Shown here in pieces: positions 26,652 to 35,959 of a DNA stretch of 64,000 nucleotides. The stretch is from assembly GCA_050949255.1 (NCBI GenBank), contig JBMNFJ010000007.1, positions 5,443 through 69,442 on the forward strand. Reading direction: 5' to 3'. The notes below the pieces were generated by a model. It ran no database searches, was not told where the DNA came from, and saw only the letters and a list, made by a program, of their open reading frames with translations. This stretch comes from UBA3941 sp002385665. Lineage in GTDB: Bacteria; Bacillota; Clostridia; Caldicoprobacterales; UBA3941. The stretch's first letter is position 1. Each line of letters starts with the position of its first letter. Position numbers and translations under genes: made by a program.

Positions 26652-27011
26652 TTATGTATTGATAAAGAAGACTTCTTCCCATTTTGCCAGGGTATGGTTG
26701 CGAAAGAGGATACCATATCCGCCCTTTTGATATATTTCAAAGAAAACGGAACGCACGGCGTTGCCGCGAATGTTCTCAAAGGATGCTACATCAATCTGCG
26801 GGATGTTATGATCATCTACGTATGAAATTTTGCGATAACAGTCCTTGCCCACCCACACCTTGTCTCCGATATGGGCGTGACCATAGAAATGTGTCTTTAC
26901 ATTATCAGGCAGTGGCAATAGCCTTTCCAAGATCGATTGTTGCAAATCGGAAATGAACCAAATTCGATGGGAAATATTCTGGTGCAAAAGTTGCAATATA
27001 TCGTCAAGCAT
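26652..27011 (-). pseudogene. Metallophosphoesterase remnant with internal deletion
   Basis: The 119-residue frame starts like a metallophosphoesterase (HRIWFISDLQQS, first metal motif) and then jumps straight to the C-terminal end (LPLPDNVKTHFYGHAHIGDK, last metal motif). The central region that should carry the GD, GNHD and second His motifs, about 150-180 residues in this family, is missing. The frame is kept, and a good ribosome site (AAAGGAG) is present, so it may still be translated, but a phosphatase active site cannot form. The deletion junction would be near LQQSILERLLP (about 26925-26940). Nothing suggests a new function. Confidence 0.7.
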
Positions 27012-27039
27012 ACTTTTTCTCCTTTAAAGACACATGGGG

Positions 27040-27081
27040 AAGGGGGAAACATAGGGACTGTCCCCTGATGTTTCCCCTTTT
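27040..27081. repeat. Palindromic hairpin, GGGGAAACAT variant
   Basis: Arms AAGGGGGAAACAT-GGGAC and GTCCC-ATGTTTCCCCTT form a long imperfect hairpin 15 bp past the stop of the isomerase gene. It resembles the hairpin at 6868-6916 in build and position and may act as a terminator or be a second REP-like family. Confidence 0.6.
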
Positions 27082-27095
27082 GGTTACCTCTTTGT

Positions 27096-27932
27096 TTATC
27101 TCAGGCTTACACCGTTCTTCCTGGCTACGCCCTCGATATATTCAAAGGCCTCAATGTATTCTTCCTGGGTACTTAGATGCTCAATCATAACCGTCAGATC
27201 AGGGTTTAATTTTTCCACTTCCCTGACAAAGACCGAATAGTTAAATGTGCCCTTTCCGGGAGCAACTTCCCTGATAAGGGTGGTCAGTTTAGAGTCCATT
27301 ATTACGTCCTTAGCGTGGCAACTCCTGATATAGGGTCCAAGTTTTTTGAAACACTCTTTAATGAATTCATCGTTGAACAGATATCTTTGAGGACAATTTA
27401 TCATATTTACCGTATCAAGGTGCACGGCAAATTCCTTCCGGTCTATATCCTTTATCAGCTTGAGATAGCTGTCCGGTGAATCCGGATACATCCAGGGCAT
27501 GGGCTCCAGGGTATAGAAAGTGTTCTTCGGCTTAACAGCATCGATGATCTCGCGCACAGTATCCACTATCAGGGCATATGTATCAGCTTCATAGTTTTCC
27601 CTATATGGTCCGTCCCAGATCTCCCCCTTTGTTCCGGCTATATTGACGCAGCATCTGGCGCCAATCCTATCGGCCAGATCCAACTGGTTCTTATTATGCT
27701 CCAGGGCCTTTTTCCGGACATCATCATCCAGGGACAGGGGGTTACTCCATGCCCCAACCTCTGCTATGATGACGTCTGCATCCTTTGCTTCCTTAACGTA
27801 TGCCTTAACTAAATCCTCAGGGTCATCGTGTTTCATCGGTGCGACAACGGCGCTGTACCTTAATTCCTTTACGATCTTTATCCATTCCTCAGGATTGCTA
27901 TAGCTCTTTACAATACCGCCACCAAGTCTCAT
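27096..27932 (-). CDS. Sugar phosphate isomerase/epimerase-like TIM barrel
   Basis: A 278-residue xylose-isomerase-like TIM barrel. Metal ligands are suggested by IIAEVGAW, YTLEPMPWMYPD, VHLDTVNMI, SCHAKDV and VMIEHL. It probably isomerizes or epimerizes a sugar or sugar phosphate in the pathway of this island. ATG follows AAAGGAGG. Tandem repeats of 22 bp sit directly upstream (27948-27993). Confidence 0.84.
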   Translation of the reverse strand: MRLGGGIVKSYSNPEEWIKIVKELRYSAVVAPMKHDDPEDLVKAYVKEAKDADVIIAEVGAWSNPLSLDDDVRKKALEHNKNQLDLADRIGARCCVNIAGTKGEIWDGPYRENYEADTYALIVDTVREIIDAVKPKNTFYTLEPMPWMYPDSPDSYLKLIKDIDRKEFAVHLDTVNMINCPQRYLFNDEFIKECFKKLGPYIRSCHAKDVIMDSKLTTLIREVAPGKGTFNYSVFVREVEKLNPDLTVMIEHLSTQEEYIEAFEYIEGVARKNGVSLR

Positions 27933-27947
27933 AGAAGATCCTCCTTT

Positions 27948-27993
27948 AAATGTTGATTTGCAACCTATTAAATGTTGAGTTGCTAATTGCCTT
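27948..27993 (-). repeat. Two-copy 22-bp tandem repeat upstream of isomerase
   Basis: AAATGTTGATTTGC and AAATGTTGAGTTGC start two successive 22-bp units beside the ribosome site. A perfect inverted repeat TTTAATAG-N5-CTATTAAA (28052-28072) lies further upstream. The rest of the 27933-28275 gap has no gene. Confidence 0.65.
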
Positions 27994-28275
27994 AACTTGT
28001 CCGGATAGTATTAATAATTATCCCTGAATTCTTCAATAATCCCAGCCTATATTTAATAGTGTACCTATTAAAGGGCTTGCTTATCGCAAAATAATGGTAA
28101 TTGGGACTCTCCCTTTAAATCCATTATACATGGGCGCCTGTTATTTCTCAACGCAATTTTACTACATGACCGATCCTTGTACCGGGCTGCCCTCGGTCTC
28201 TAGGATTATTGATAAGGTTACAACCCACTACCTTTCCTGGTTTGATTGCTCTATTAGGGGGCTGAAATTTGTCTC

Positions 28276-29103
28276 CTATTTGGAAACACCCAGGAAGCGC
28301 AGGACATTTTCATAGTAGATTTTGTTTTTTACTTCTCTGGAGATTTGTAAGTCATCAAATGCTTTGTCATCAAACTCGTAGATTCGAAGTGCATAGTCCG
28401 CACCATAATCGTTAGCGTTGGAATCCACGCCCCAAAGCACATTGTCTTCGATGTCATATCCGGTTAAGAGCAGCTTTTCCAACATGTCCTTCCTGTAGAT
28501 GAAGGGTGTACCGGGGCAGATATCAATGAACATTTCGGCGGTAGCGGCCCTGTCTCCGCCTTTTTTCAGGGAATTGTTGAATTTGCCGTATACAGCTATA
28601 CATTCATCCGTCCATGGCCATGATACATGGGCCAGGGCAAATCTTAGATTATCGATAGATAGGAGAACTTCAAATTCGGTGGGCTTATTATAATTGCCGG
28701 ATGCATTTTTTCCATCATAGAGAATGCCGGAGTGGAACAGAATTGGCAGGCCTTTGTTGGCTATATGCTGGTATACAGGCACAGCACGAGGATCGCTAGG
28801 GTAATGGGTACTGCAAATAATCTTGAAACCCTTTATTCCCATGGAAGCAGCCAGATCAACTTCGTCCATGGCTGTTTCACCGGTAGGGTCAATAAAGTAA
28901 AATGGAAACAACCACTTATGACCTTTTGTCCATTCAAGCACATTTTCTATTCTTTCCTTTGGAGAAATATCAGAACCCGAAAGTCGGGAGGGACTCTGGG
29001 AGAAAACAATACCCCCATCAACTCCGGCCTGATCCAATCTCGATAGGAAAGCTTCCTGAGTGACTTCACCATATGTAGTATGAATATGACAATCGATTCT
29101 CAT
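28276..29103 (-). CDS. Amidohydrolase-2-family TIM-barrel protein
   Basis: A 275-residue amidohydrolase. The N-terminus RIDCHIHTTYG has the first metal HxH, LFHSGILYD and ALAHVSWPW give the middle His residues, and LWGVDSNAND gives the last acidic ligand. This family includes lactonases and decarboxylases acting on sugar-acid or aromatic compounds. ATG 29103 is preferred over an upstream ATG at 29121 because AAGGTG is correctly placed. A sugar lactonase role would fit the dehydrogenases of the island, but is inference. Confidence 0.82.
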   Translation of the reverse strand: MRIDCHIHTTYGEVTQEAFLSRLDQAGVDGGIVFSQSPSRLSGSDISPKERIENVLEWTKGHKWLFPFYFIDPTGETAMDEVDLAASMGIKGFKIICSTHYPSDPRAVPVYQHIANKGLPILFHSGILYDGKNASGNYNKPTEFEVLLSIDNLRFALAHVSWPWTDECIAVYGKFNNSLKKGGDRAATAEMFIDICPGTPFIYRKDMLEKLLLTGYDIEDNVLWGVDSNANDYGADYALRIYEFDDKAFDDLQISREVKNKIYYENVLRFLGVSK

Positions 29104-29223
29104 TTTACACCTTACCCCCATAATTCATATTTTCATGGCATTTAAAGATTAATCCCATATATTAATTATCAAACAATATGATGGATTAGTCAATTGGAAT
29201 AATGGTTGGGGCCCCGGATATTG

Positions 29224-29275
29224 GTGATGTGAAATAATGCTGACGAGTGATAGTTCTGATGTGAATAATTCTGGT
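29224..29275 (-). repeat. Degenerate direct repeat upstream of amidohydrolase
   Basis: TGATGTGAAATAATGCTG (29224-29241) and TGATGTGAATAATTCTGG (29258-29275) are related copies 34 bp apart in an otherwise featureless gap. Confidence 0.5.
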
Positions 29276-29289
29276 GTGGTAAGAATAGG

Positions 29290-29322
29290 AAAACCCCGGA
29301 ATGTTTATTGGTCCGGGGTTTT
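29290..29322. terminator. Bidirectional terminator
   Basis: AAAACCCCGGA and TCCGGGGTTTT arms with an 11-base loop; it lies 27 bp past the stop of the flavodoxin-like gene. Confidence 0.88.
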
Positions 29323-29349
29323 GGTTTATTCGTCGATCATATCGATGTA

Positions 29350-29961
29350 CTATTCTCTACCCTTTTTCAGCCAGCCGGCTACAGTTACCGTCCTTCTGGC
29401 CTGGTACTTGACTGCGTTCTCAACATCCTCAACCATCTTGCCGTCCTCGCCCTGGGTGACGCTGGTTCCATATGGATTTCCGCCTGCGGCGAATACTGAG
29501 TCATCCGTATAGCCCGGTGGTACGATTATTGTCCCCCAATGCATCATAACTGTATATAGGCTATGTAAGGTTTTTTCCTGGCCTCCATGAGGGTTGGAAG
29601 CCGATGACATGGCACTTACCACTTTGTTGGCCAGTTTGCCCTGGGCCCAAAGACCACCCTGGATATCCAGGAATTGCTTCATCTGGGAGGGCATTACGCC
29701 AAATCTGGTCGGCATGCTGAATATGAGGGCATCTGCCCATTCCAGGTCCTGCGATGTTGCTTCCGGTACGTCCTGTGTCTCATCATAATGCTTTCTCCAG
29801 GCGGGGTTGGAATCGATGGCCTGCGGTGGAGCCAGCTCCTTTACCTTCAAGACCCTGACCTCTGCACCTGCCTCCTTGGCAGCCTCTTCAGCCCATTTCG
29901 CCATTTGGTAGTTAGTTCCCGTGGAACTGTAATATATAATAGCTAATTTAACTTTATCCAA
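29350..29961 (-). CDS. WrbA-type NAD(P)H:quinone oxidoreductase
   Basis: A 203-residue flavodoxin-fold protein. The FMN phosphate loop is YYSSTGTNYQMA, and PTRFGVMPSQMKQFLD plus SSASNPHGGQEKTLHS are WrbA-specific. It reduces quinones with two electrons from NAD(P)H and protects against oxidative stress. TTG 29961 is preferred because GAGAGAGGTG is 4-10 bases upstream; GTG 29970 lies inside that site. Well-formed terminators flank it, so it is monocistronic. Confidence 0.93.
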   Translation of the reverse strand: MDKVKLAIIYYSSTGTNYQMAKWAEEAAKEAGAEVRVLKVKELAPPQAIDSNPAWRKHYDETQDVPEATSQDLEWADALIFSMPTRFGVMPSQMKQFLDIQGGLWAQGKLANKVVSAMSSASNPHGGQEKTLHSLYTVMMHWGTIIVPPGYTDDSVFAAGGNPYGTSVTQGEDGKMVEDVENAVKYQARRTVTVAGWLKKGRE

Positions 29962-30102
29962 AGAAAACACCTCTCTCTGATTATGTACTTTTCCGGCCTT
30001 TGGCCCTTACCCCAAAGTAAAAGCCCGCCTCAATATTATATATACCCAATCATGAGAGATTAAATCTACTGAAAATTTTATATTTTCGTGTCGAAGGGAA
30101 TG

Positions 30103-30161
30103 TGACAAGGGGACGTTTCGTTTGTCAACTTTTTTGTGACAAACGAAACGTCCCCTTGTCA
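30103..30161. repeat. REP pair in inverted orientation
   Basis: A 25-bp copy at 30103-30127 (starts TGACAAGGGGACG) and a reverse copy at 30137-30161 are separated by 9 bp, forming a 59-bp palindrome. The 30103 copy is the only one in the window with opposite orientation. The pair lies 5 bp past the GH127 stop codon. Confidence 0.92.
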
Positions 30162-30166
30162 TCTTG

Positions 30167-32095
30167 TCAGCATTCGTGGACCCAGACCGTCATTTCGCCG
30201 GGTTCACGGTTGACCCATGCATAGTAGGGTATAAAGGTGAGTTTGACAGGTTCGTATTCAATGCAGGCGTCAGCCTTATAAAGATCCCCATCCCAGGCCT
30301 CCAACCTGGCTTTTTTGCCCTGGGCAGTTATTATGTTGACCCCACCCAAGGTGTCTTTACAGAAGGACATTTCCAGTGGTGAATCCTTGGGAAGTACCAT
30401 GGTTTGAAGGCCGGGGCCGTTATCCACTTCCTCCAGGCAGTATATTATGGGTCCGGACTGGATGGCCACCTTGCCGGCATTGGCCCTGACAAGGGGGTTG
30501 GACCTAACCCTGACAGGCTCCATGGCAAAGTTCATTTCCACCTTGTCCCCATTCTCCCACCTGCGCTTGATTATGGCATAACCGTCTGCCATGACTTCGG
30601 CAATATCTATCTCCTGGCCGTTGACGGATATCCTGGCATCACGGCACCCTCCGGGAATCCGAAGGGCTAGATTGAACTCCTTTGAGCCATCCAAATTCAC
30701 GCTGATTCCAACATTTCCATCCCATGGATAGTCGGTGGTCTGTGTGATACCTATTTTCTCTCCTTCAACATTCATCTCCGCCCTGCTGGCTACATAAAGA
30801 TGGGTATAGACGGTATTGTCCTTAATGTCATATATATAATGGCCTATGGAAGCCAGGAGCCTTGCAATGTTTGGAGGACAGCAGGCACATGCAAACCATT
30901 TTTGACGGACTGGCTTTACATGCTTAAAACCTGCATTCTTTTCGCAGGCTTCCGGATTAACCTCCAAGGGATTGACATAGAAGAATGACTTTCCGTCCAG
31001 GGACATACCGCTGATTACCCCGTTATAAAGGGCTCTTTCCATGACATCGGCATAAGAGCCTTTAGGCTCTGCCTTCAACATCCTCTTGGCAAAGAAGACC
31101 AGAGCTATGGCTGCACAGGTTTCCCCGTAGACGGTGTCATTGGGGAGATCGTAATCGAAGGTAAAGGATTCGCCAAATACCTGGGAACCCACAGCTCCCG
31201 TTATATACATCCTCTTGTACACTATATTGTTCCATAGCCTGCGGCAGACTTCCAACAGTTCTTCGTCCCCGGTCTCCATGGCCACATCCGCCATTCCGGA
31301 ATACATGTACAGGGCTCTGACGGCATGCCCTACGGCCTCCTTTTGTTCCCTGACGGGCAGATGGGCCTGATCATAATGTCTGCCCATATTCCGATGTCCG
31401 GGCCAAAACTCCTTTCTGCCCCTTTTTTCAAACTCTATATCGAAATAATACGGCTGTTTGCCCCTCTCGTCCAAAAAGTATTTTGCGAGTTTTAAGTATT
31501 TTCTGTTCCCAGTGGCCTTGTAGAGCCTAACCAGGGCCAGTTCGATCTCCTGATGGCCGGGGTAGCCCTTTTTCTTGCCTTCCTCGGGTCCAAACACAGA
31601 GTCTATATGGTCTGCAAACCTGGCCATTATGTCCATAAACTTTCGCTTACCCGTTACTTCATAATAGGCAACGGCGGCCTCTATCATGTGCCCTGCGCAA
31701 TAGAGCTCATGGCATTCCTCCAGATTGGTCCATCTTTTATCCGGTTCCTTAACAATAAAATAGGTGTTTAAATAGCCGTCCGGTTGCTGGGCTCTACCGA
31801 TTAGATCGATGACTTGATCTGCCCTTGCTTCTAGTTCCGGATCGGGATAGGTCTCCAGGCTGTATGCTACGGCTTCCAGCCACTTTGCAACGTCGCTGTC
31901 CTGAAAGACCATCCCATAGAACTCGCCCTCTTCTTCGCCGGCGGCAATGCGGAAATTACGAATGGCCGCGCTGGGCTCTGCATCTGCTATATTATCGTTC
32001 AATGCATCCCATTGATAGGGGATTACCTCATCCCGTATTAGTTTTGTGTAGGTGGACCAGAAGTTGTCATTAATGCTAATGTTGATATCCTTCAT
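30167..32095 (-). CDS. GH127 beta-L-arabinofuranosidase
   Basis: A 642-residue GH127 enzyme close to the HypBA1 type. The N-terminal barrel carries DGYLNTYF, CHELYCAGHMIEAA and PGHQEIELAL; the zinc-site Glu is in YGETCAAIALVFF, and the cysteines are in WFACACCPPNIARL. The C-terminal beta domains follow. GH127 removes terminal beta-L-arabinofuranose. No signal peptide, so imported oligosaccharides are used. ATG follows GAGGGAAGGGAAG. A REP pair lies 5 bp past its stop. Confidence 0.93.
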   Translation of the reverse strand: MKDINISINDNFWSTYTKLIRDEVIPYQWDALNDNIADAEPSAAIRNFRIAAGEEEGEFYGMVFQDSDVAKWLEAVAYSLETYPDPELEARADQVIDLIGRAQQPDGYLNTYFIVKEPDKRWTNLEECHELYCAGHMIEAAVAYYEVTGKRKFMDIMARFADHIDSVFGPEEGKKKGYPGHQEIELALVRLYKATGNRKYLKLAKYFLDERGKQPYYFDIEFEKRGRKEFWPGHRNMGRHYDQAHLPVREQKEAVGHAVRALYMYSGMADVAMETGDEELLEVCRRLWNNIVYKRMYITGAVGSQVFGESFTFDYDLPNDTVYGETCAAIALVFFAKRMLKAEPKGSYADVMERALYNGVISGMSLDGKSFFYVNPLEVNPEACEKNAGFKHVKPVRQKWFACACCPPNIARLLASIGHYIYDIKDNTVYTHLYVASRAEMNVEGEKIGITQTTDYPWDGNVGISVNLDGSKEFNLALRIPGGCRDARISVNGQEIDIAEVMADGYAIIKRRWENGDKVEMNFAMEPVRVRSNPLVRANAGKVAIQSGPIIYCLEEVDNGPGLQTMVLPKDSPLEMSFCKDTLGGVNIITAQGKKARLEAWDGDLYKADACIEYEPVKLTFIPYYAWVNREPGEMTVWVHEC

Positions 32096-32417
32096 ACTAG
32101 CTTCCCTTCCCTCTGTAGTTTCTATTTCGGTTCCAATTTTTTCTGTTTCCTAAAATCCCTGAATTGGCTTAATTTTACAGAATCGGCTCAATATTGGTCC
32201 AATACTGATTTAAGGACTAAATGATTCTATACTCTAAGCCTGTTTCTTAAGCTAAAACCTTAAGCCCATCTTTATGGTTATCCTAAAAAGAATACCTGAC
32301 TAATACAAGATCTAAATTCAGTAGGCATTGGTAAAATAGTAGGGTAGATGATACTAATACGATGCTAATCATACATAATCCAGTACGCATTGGAAAATGG
32401 TCCTATGCAGACTGTTC
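32096..32417 (-). other. Intergenic region upstream of GH127
   Basis: This 322-bp gap has no gene. It holds degenerate direct repeats (GAATTGGCTTAAT near 32160 and GAATCGGCTCAAT near 32180; CAGTAGGCATTGG near 32319 and CAGTACGCATTGG near 32381). A promoter for GH127 is expected here but no clear -35/-10 pair was found. Confidence 0.5.
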
Positions 32418-34769
32418 TCAATGACTAAACATATGCTCCTTTACCGTATAGTTTTCTCCCTTAACAATACCCATCTGCAGGGATTTTCCCCGATAGACAA
32501 AGGTAACCCGCCTGCTCTCTTCCGATCTGGTATAAAAGTCCATTTTTACCAGCCTGCCATTACGAAATGTTATATCGGTTACAATCCCGCCTTTTGCGCA
32601 TAGGCCCTTAATCCGTCCATTGGCAAACTCATCCGGCAGGGCGGGGAGTATCAGTACCTTGTCATCATAGCTTTGCAGGAATAGTTCGGCAATACCCGCA
32701 CAGGCGCCAAAGTTTCCGTCAATTTGGAAGGGAGGATGGGCGTCGAAAAGATTGGCATAGGTTCCTCCGCCATCGGTATAATTCGTATTCCTTTCACTGA
32801 CATATCGTAGCTGGCGCTTTAGAAGTTTCAATGCCCGGTTTCCATCATGAAGCCTGGCCCAGGTATTTATCTTCCAGCCAAGGCTCCACCCTGTTCCATC
32901 ATCCCCGCGAAGATCCAGGGATCTCCTGCAGGCCTCAGCCAGTTCCGGCGTATCCAGCTGGGTTATCTCGGTACCCGGGTGCAGGGGATAGATATGGGAG
33001 ATATGCCTGTGGTGTGGCTCCGGCTCCCCAAACTCCTCTTCCCATTCCAGGAACTGTCCCTTTGATCCAATCTTGTATGGATAAAGCCTTGGAATCCTGT
33101 CCTTTATCGCAGGGATCAATTCATCTTCTATACTCAGGGCTTCGCAGCATTTCAGAAAATTGGAGAATACCTCCTTAACGATAGCGATGGTCATAGTGGC
33201 AGTCTTTGAGACCTTGCGTACCTCACCTTCATAGATAAAGGCGTTTTCCGGAGAGGTGGTGGGAGACATGACAAGGTAACCGTTCTCATCCTCTGACAGC
33301 ATGTCTATATAGAATAGGGCCGCGTCCCTAATAGCCGGATAGGCCTTGTATTTCAGGAACTCCTTGTCCAATGTATATTCATAATGTTCAAAGAGGTGGT
33401 GGCATAGCCAGCCCGCTGCCATAGGCCAGAAGGCGTATCCTGCCGTTCCTCTGCCAAAATCACCAACGGGATTAGATAACCTCCATAAATCCGTGTTGTG
33501 GTGGGCTGTGAAGCCCCTGGCCCCATAGTGTAGCTTAGCCGTCTTTGCCCCTGTGACCCGCAGTTCATCTATCAGACGGAACAGAGGCTCATGTAATTCT
33601 GAGAGATTGCATATTTCCGCCGGCCAGTAATTCATCTCGGTGTTTATGTTCAATGTGTAATTGCTGCTCCAGGGCGGTTGTAACTCCTTATTCCATATCC
33701 CCTGTAGGTTGGCCGGTTGGGTGCCCTCTCTGGAACTGGCAATCAACAGATAGCGGCCATATTGGAAGATGAGTTCATACAGGCCCTTATCGTCCTGGGT
33801 TTCCTGGAACATCTCCAGTCTTCTATCGGTCGGTATGTCATCCTTGTTATCGGCATCCAGGTCCAGAACAACTCGATTGTATAGTTCCTGATAGTCATCA
33901 ATGTGACGGACCTTTAAGTCATCAAATGCCTGGCTTTGGATTCTCATATGGTCATCATGGCAGTCCCTTATGTAATCCTTCCCTTCAAGATAGGGCTGTT
34001 TGTCAAAGCCGTTAAAGCTGGTACGGATACAAAGCTTTATGACAACGCTATTGGCCGCTTCCACCTGGATACTATGGTCCCTGGCGAAAACCTTACCCCC
34101 ATCGTTTTCTAAAATAGCTGCGGCCCGAAACCTGATCCCCTTTTTATGATCCTCTTCCTCATAGACAATCGGGTTGTCAGAGCCCCTATAGTTTGGCTCC
34201 GCATGGGACGGGCATATTCCATCTAAAAATATGGTATTGTCACCAGTAGTAACAATGGACTTTAGCTGGCTGTCAAAGGAGGCTGAAAAACTGATAGATT
34301 GAGGCTTATCCGCAGAAAGCCTTATAACCATGCACTGATCGGGATGGGAAATGAAGGCCTCCCTTTTATAGCAAACTCCCTGGTGTAGGAAGCTTGTAGT
34401 GACTATAGCGGTATCGAGGCTTAGTTCCCGGTAATAGTCCGTAACGCTCTCCCTGTTGATGACAGGAAAGTCCAGCCTTAGGTCCCCAAGGGGCATATAG
34501 GACTGGGTGTATTGGCCCAGCATATGATCCTCTATATACTCCTCGGCTTCCTTGTACCTGTTTTCTTTTATGAGCGCAAGAGCTTTCGGGTAATGTATCG
34601 CAGCATCAGCCACGTTGGTATCCCTGGGATATCCTGACCAAAGGGTGTCCTCATTAAGCATAATCACGTCCCTGTCAGGATTGGAAAAAAGCATTGCTCC
34701 TATTCTTCCGTTGCCCAGGGGCAGGGCCTCTACCCATTCTTCAGCCGGCCTGTCGTACCAAAGCCTCAT
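32418..34769 (-). CDS. GH95-family glycoside hydrolase (alpha-L-fucosidase or galactosidase type)
   Basis: A 783-residue GH95 enzyme. The N-terminal beta-sandwich begins LWYDRPAEEWVEALPLGNGRIGAMLF, with LNEDTLWSG close by. The (alpha/alpha)6 barrel holds NINTEMNYWPAEICNLSEL and FGRGTAGYAFWPMAAGWLCHHLFEHYEYT; the C-terminal end has NFGACAGIAE. GH95 inverts 1,2-alpha-L-fucosides and some act on L-galactose. Cytoplasmic here. ATG 34769 follows GGAGG at proper spacing; an in-frame ATG at 34823 has none. With the UroD-like and GH127 genes it forms part of the minus-strand island. Confidence 0.92.
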   Translation of the reverse strand: MRLWYDRPAEEWVEALPLGNGRIGAMLFSNPDRDVIMLNEDTLWSGYPRDTNVADAAIHYPKALALIKENRYKEAEEYIEDHMLGQYTQSYMPLGDLRLDFPVINRESVTDYYRELSLDTAIVTTSFLHQGVCYKREAFISHPDQCMVIRLSADKPQSISFSASFDSQLKSIVTTGDNTIFLDGICPSHAEPNYRGSDNPIVYEEEDHKKGIRFRAAAILENDGGKVFARDHSIQVEAANSVVIKLCIRTSFNGFDKQPYLEGKDYIRDCHDDHMRIQSQAFDDLKVRHIDDYQELYNRVVLDLDADNKDDIPTDRRLEMFQETQDDKGLYELIFQYGRYLLIASSREGTQPANLQGIWNKELQPPWSSNYTLNINTEMNYWPAEICNLSELHEPLFRLIDELRVTGAKTAKLHYGARGFTAHHNTDLWRLSNPVGDFGRGTAGYAFWPMAAGWLCHHLFEHYEYTLDKEFLKYKAYPAIRDAALFYIDMLSEDENGYLVMSPTTSPENAFIYEGEVRKVSKTATMTIAIVKEVFSNFLKCCEALSIEDELIPAIKDRIPRLYPYKIGSKGQFLEWEEEFGEPEPHHRHISHIYPLHPGTEITQLDTPELAEACRRSLDLRGDDGTGWSLGWKINTWARLHDGNRALKLLKRQLRYVSERNTNYTDGGGTYANLFDAHPPFQIDGNFGACAGIAELFLQSYDDKVLILPALPDEFANGRIKGLCAKGGIVTDITFRNGRLVKMDFYTRSEESRRVTFVYRGKSLQMGIVKGENYTVKEHMFSH

Positions 34770-34863
34770 AATCTGTACCTCCACTTTGTTATCTTTTGAT
34801 TTGCTTGGTGAGAAATTAAACATCTTTTTGTCATCTTTAAAAACGCCTTCTTGTCATAGAATA

Positions 34864-34888
34864 TGACAGACGAAACGTCCCCTTGTCA
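34864..34888 (-). repeat. REP copy supplying a stop codon
   Basis: One substitution from consensus (TGACAGACG). Read on the minus strand, its first three bases are the TGA stop of the UroD-like gene. Confidence 0.92.
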
Positions 34889-35851
34889 CGCGTATAATTC
34901 CTTGCCGACCTTGATGAATTCCTGACACATGGTATCTATGGCCTCCTGGGTATGCCCTGCTCCGACTGGATCAGCGTACCATTGGGGAATGAATCCCCCT
35001 TCGGGCCTCCATAAATAACGGAACATGTCACGTACATACCTTTGGATATCATCTTTACTTCCATATGCCATAGTCTTTTGGATATCCACCGGTGCAAAGA
35101 AGGTTATGCGTCCGCCAAACTTCTCTCCCAGGGTCCTTAATCCCATATTCTCCTGTTGATCAATCTGGATCACATCCAGGCCTATTTCGATCAGATCCTC
35201 CAAAATATCCATAATATAACCGCAACTATGGAGGAGGGTTAACATCCCGGCCTCATGAGCCGCTTTATAGATTCTTTCATACCTGGGCTTCCAGATCTCC
35301 CTCCAGATATCCGGCCGTATCATAAGCCGGTCCTGCAGACCCCAATCATCGCAGAAGAAGTATCCGTCAACCCCTTCTTCCGCATACCTTTCTATAGCGT
35401 AGAGGTTCATATCAACCAGGATATCCAACAGTTTGCACAGTTCATCCCTGTTCTCATAGATGTCAGCCCATGTGTTCTCAAGACCTCTGATAAAATGAAC
35501 TCTTTCATATATGGATATCCCTGATCCCAGGAGAAACTTATCCCCTGCCCTCTCTCTGGCTCCTTTTAAGTTTTTCCATCTTGCAGGATCTGTTATATCC
35601 GGTATCTTTAGCTTGGGAAAATCGTCCCAGCTCTTAAGGGGAAAATCCTTGACCTCCCCAAGGTTGCTTCTTCCAATGTTACCCCAGACCGCTCCCCATT
35701 CATCAATCCCCTTTGAGGGCCTGGCATCAGGGGACGGATCCATGCCTATCCATGCAAAGTCAGTACCGTATCCAGGAGCCAGATCGTAAACCAAACGGTC
35801 AGGTCCTTTGAATGTAATTGTTTTTATGACCTGTTCTCTACTACTGTACAT
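34886..35851 (-). CDS. Uroporphyrinogen decarboxylase-family protein
   Basis: A 321-residue UroD-fold TIM barrel. LHSCGYIMDILEDLIEIGLDVIQ is the common metal-binding and barrel region, as in methylcobamide:CoM methyltransferases (MtaA/MtbA) and their relatives. It lacks the usual N-terminal arginine signature of haem-pathway UroD, so it is probably not in haem synthesis. Such genes are often found in sugar or methyl-group catabolism clusters. ATG follows AAGGGGGG. Its stop codon is supplied by a REP copy. Confidence 0.8.
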   Translation of the reverse strand: MYSSREQVIKTITFKGPDRLVYDLAPGYGTDFAWIGMDPSPDARPSKGIDEWGAVWGNIGRSNLGEVKDFPLKSWDDFPKLKIPDITDPARWKNLKGARERAGDKFLLGSGISIYERVHFIRGLENTWADIYENRDELCKLLDILVDMNLYAIERYAEEGVDGYFFCDDWGLQDRLMIRPDIWREIWKPRYERIYKAAHEAGMLTLLHSCGYIMDILEDLIEIGLDVIQIDQQENMGLRTLGEKFGGRITFFAPVDIQKTMAYGSKDDIQRYVRDMFRYLWRPEGGFIPQWYADPVGAGHTQEAIDTMCQEFIKVGKELYA

Positions 35852-35959
35852 AATGTAGCCCCCCTTATCATCTAAACATATTAAGTTATTGCTTTGGAAA
35901 CTTCAGTACATAGCTTTTAGTGATGCGGATAATTTATAATCATTGGCTTTTTACTTATC

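Noticed and set aside
26652..27011. Complete small phosphatase
   Set aside because: The central metal motifs are absent, so an active enzyme is not supported.
28094..28315. Plus-strand 73-residue frame in the gap upstream of the isomerase
   Set aside because: No ribosome site or family and it runs into the 3' end of the amidohydrolase.
34864..34888. Selenocysteine UGA with a SECIS hairpin
   Set aside because: UGA begins the REP hairpin in four genes, but it lies in the stem rather than upstream of it, and the proteins are complete without read-through. No selenoprotein homology.
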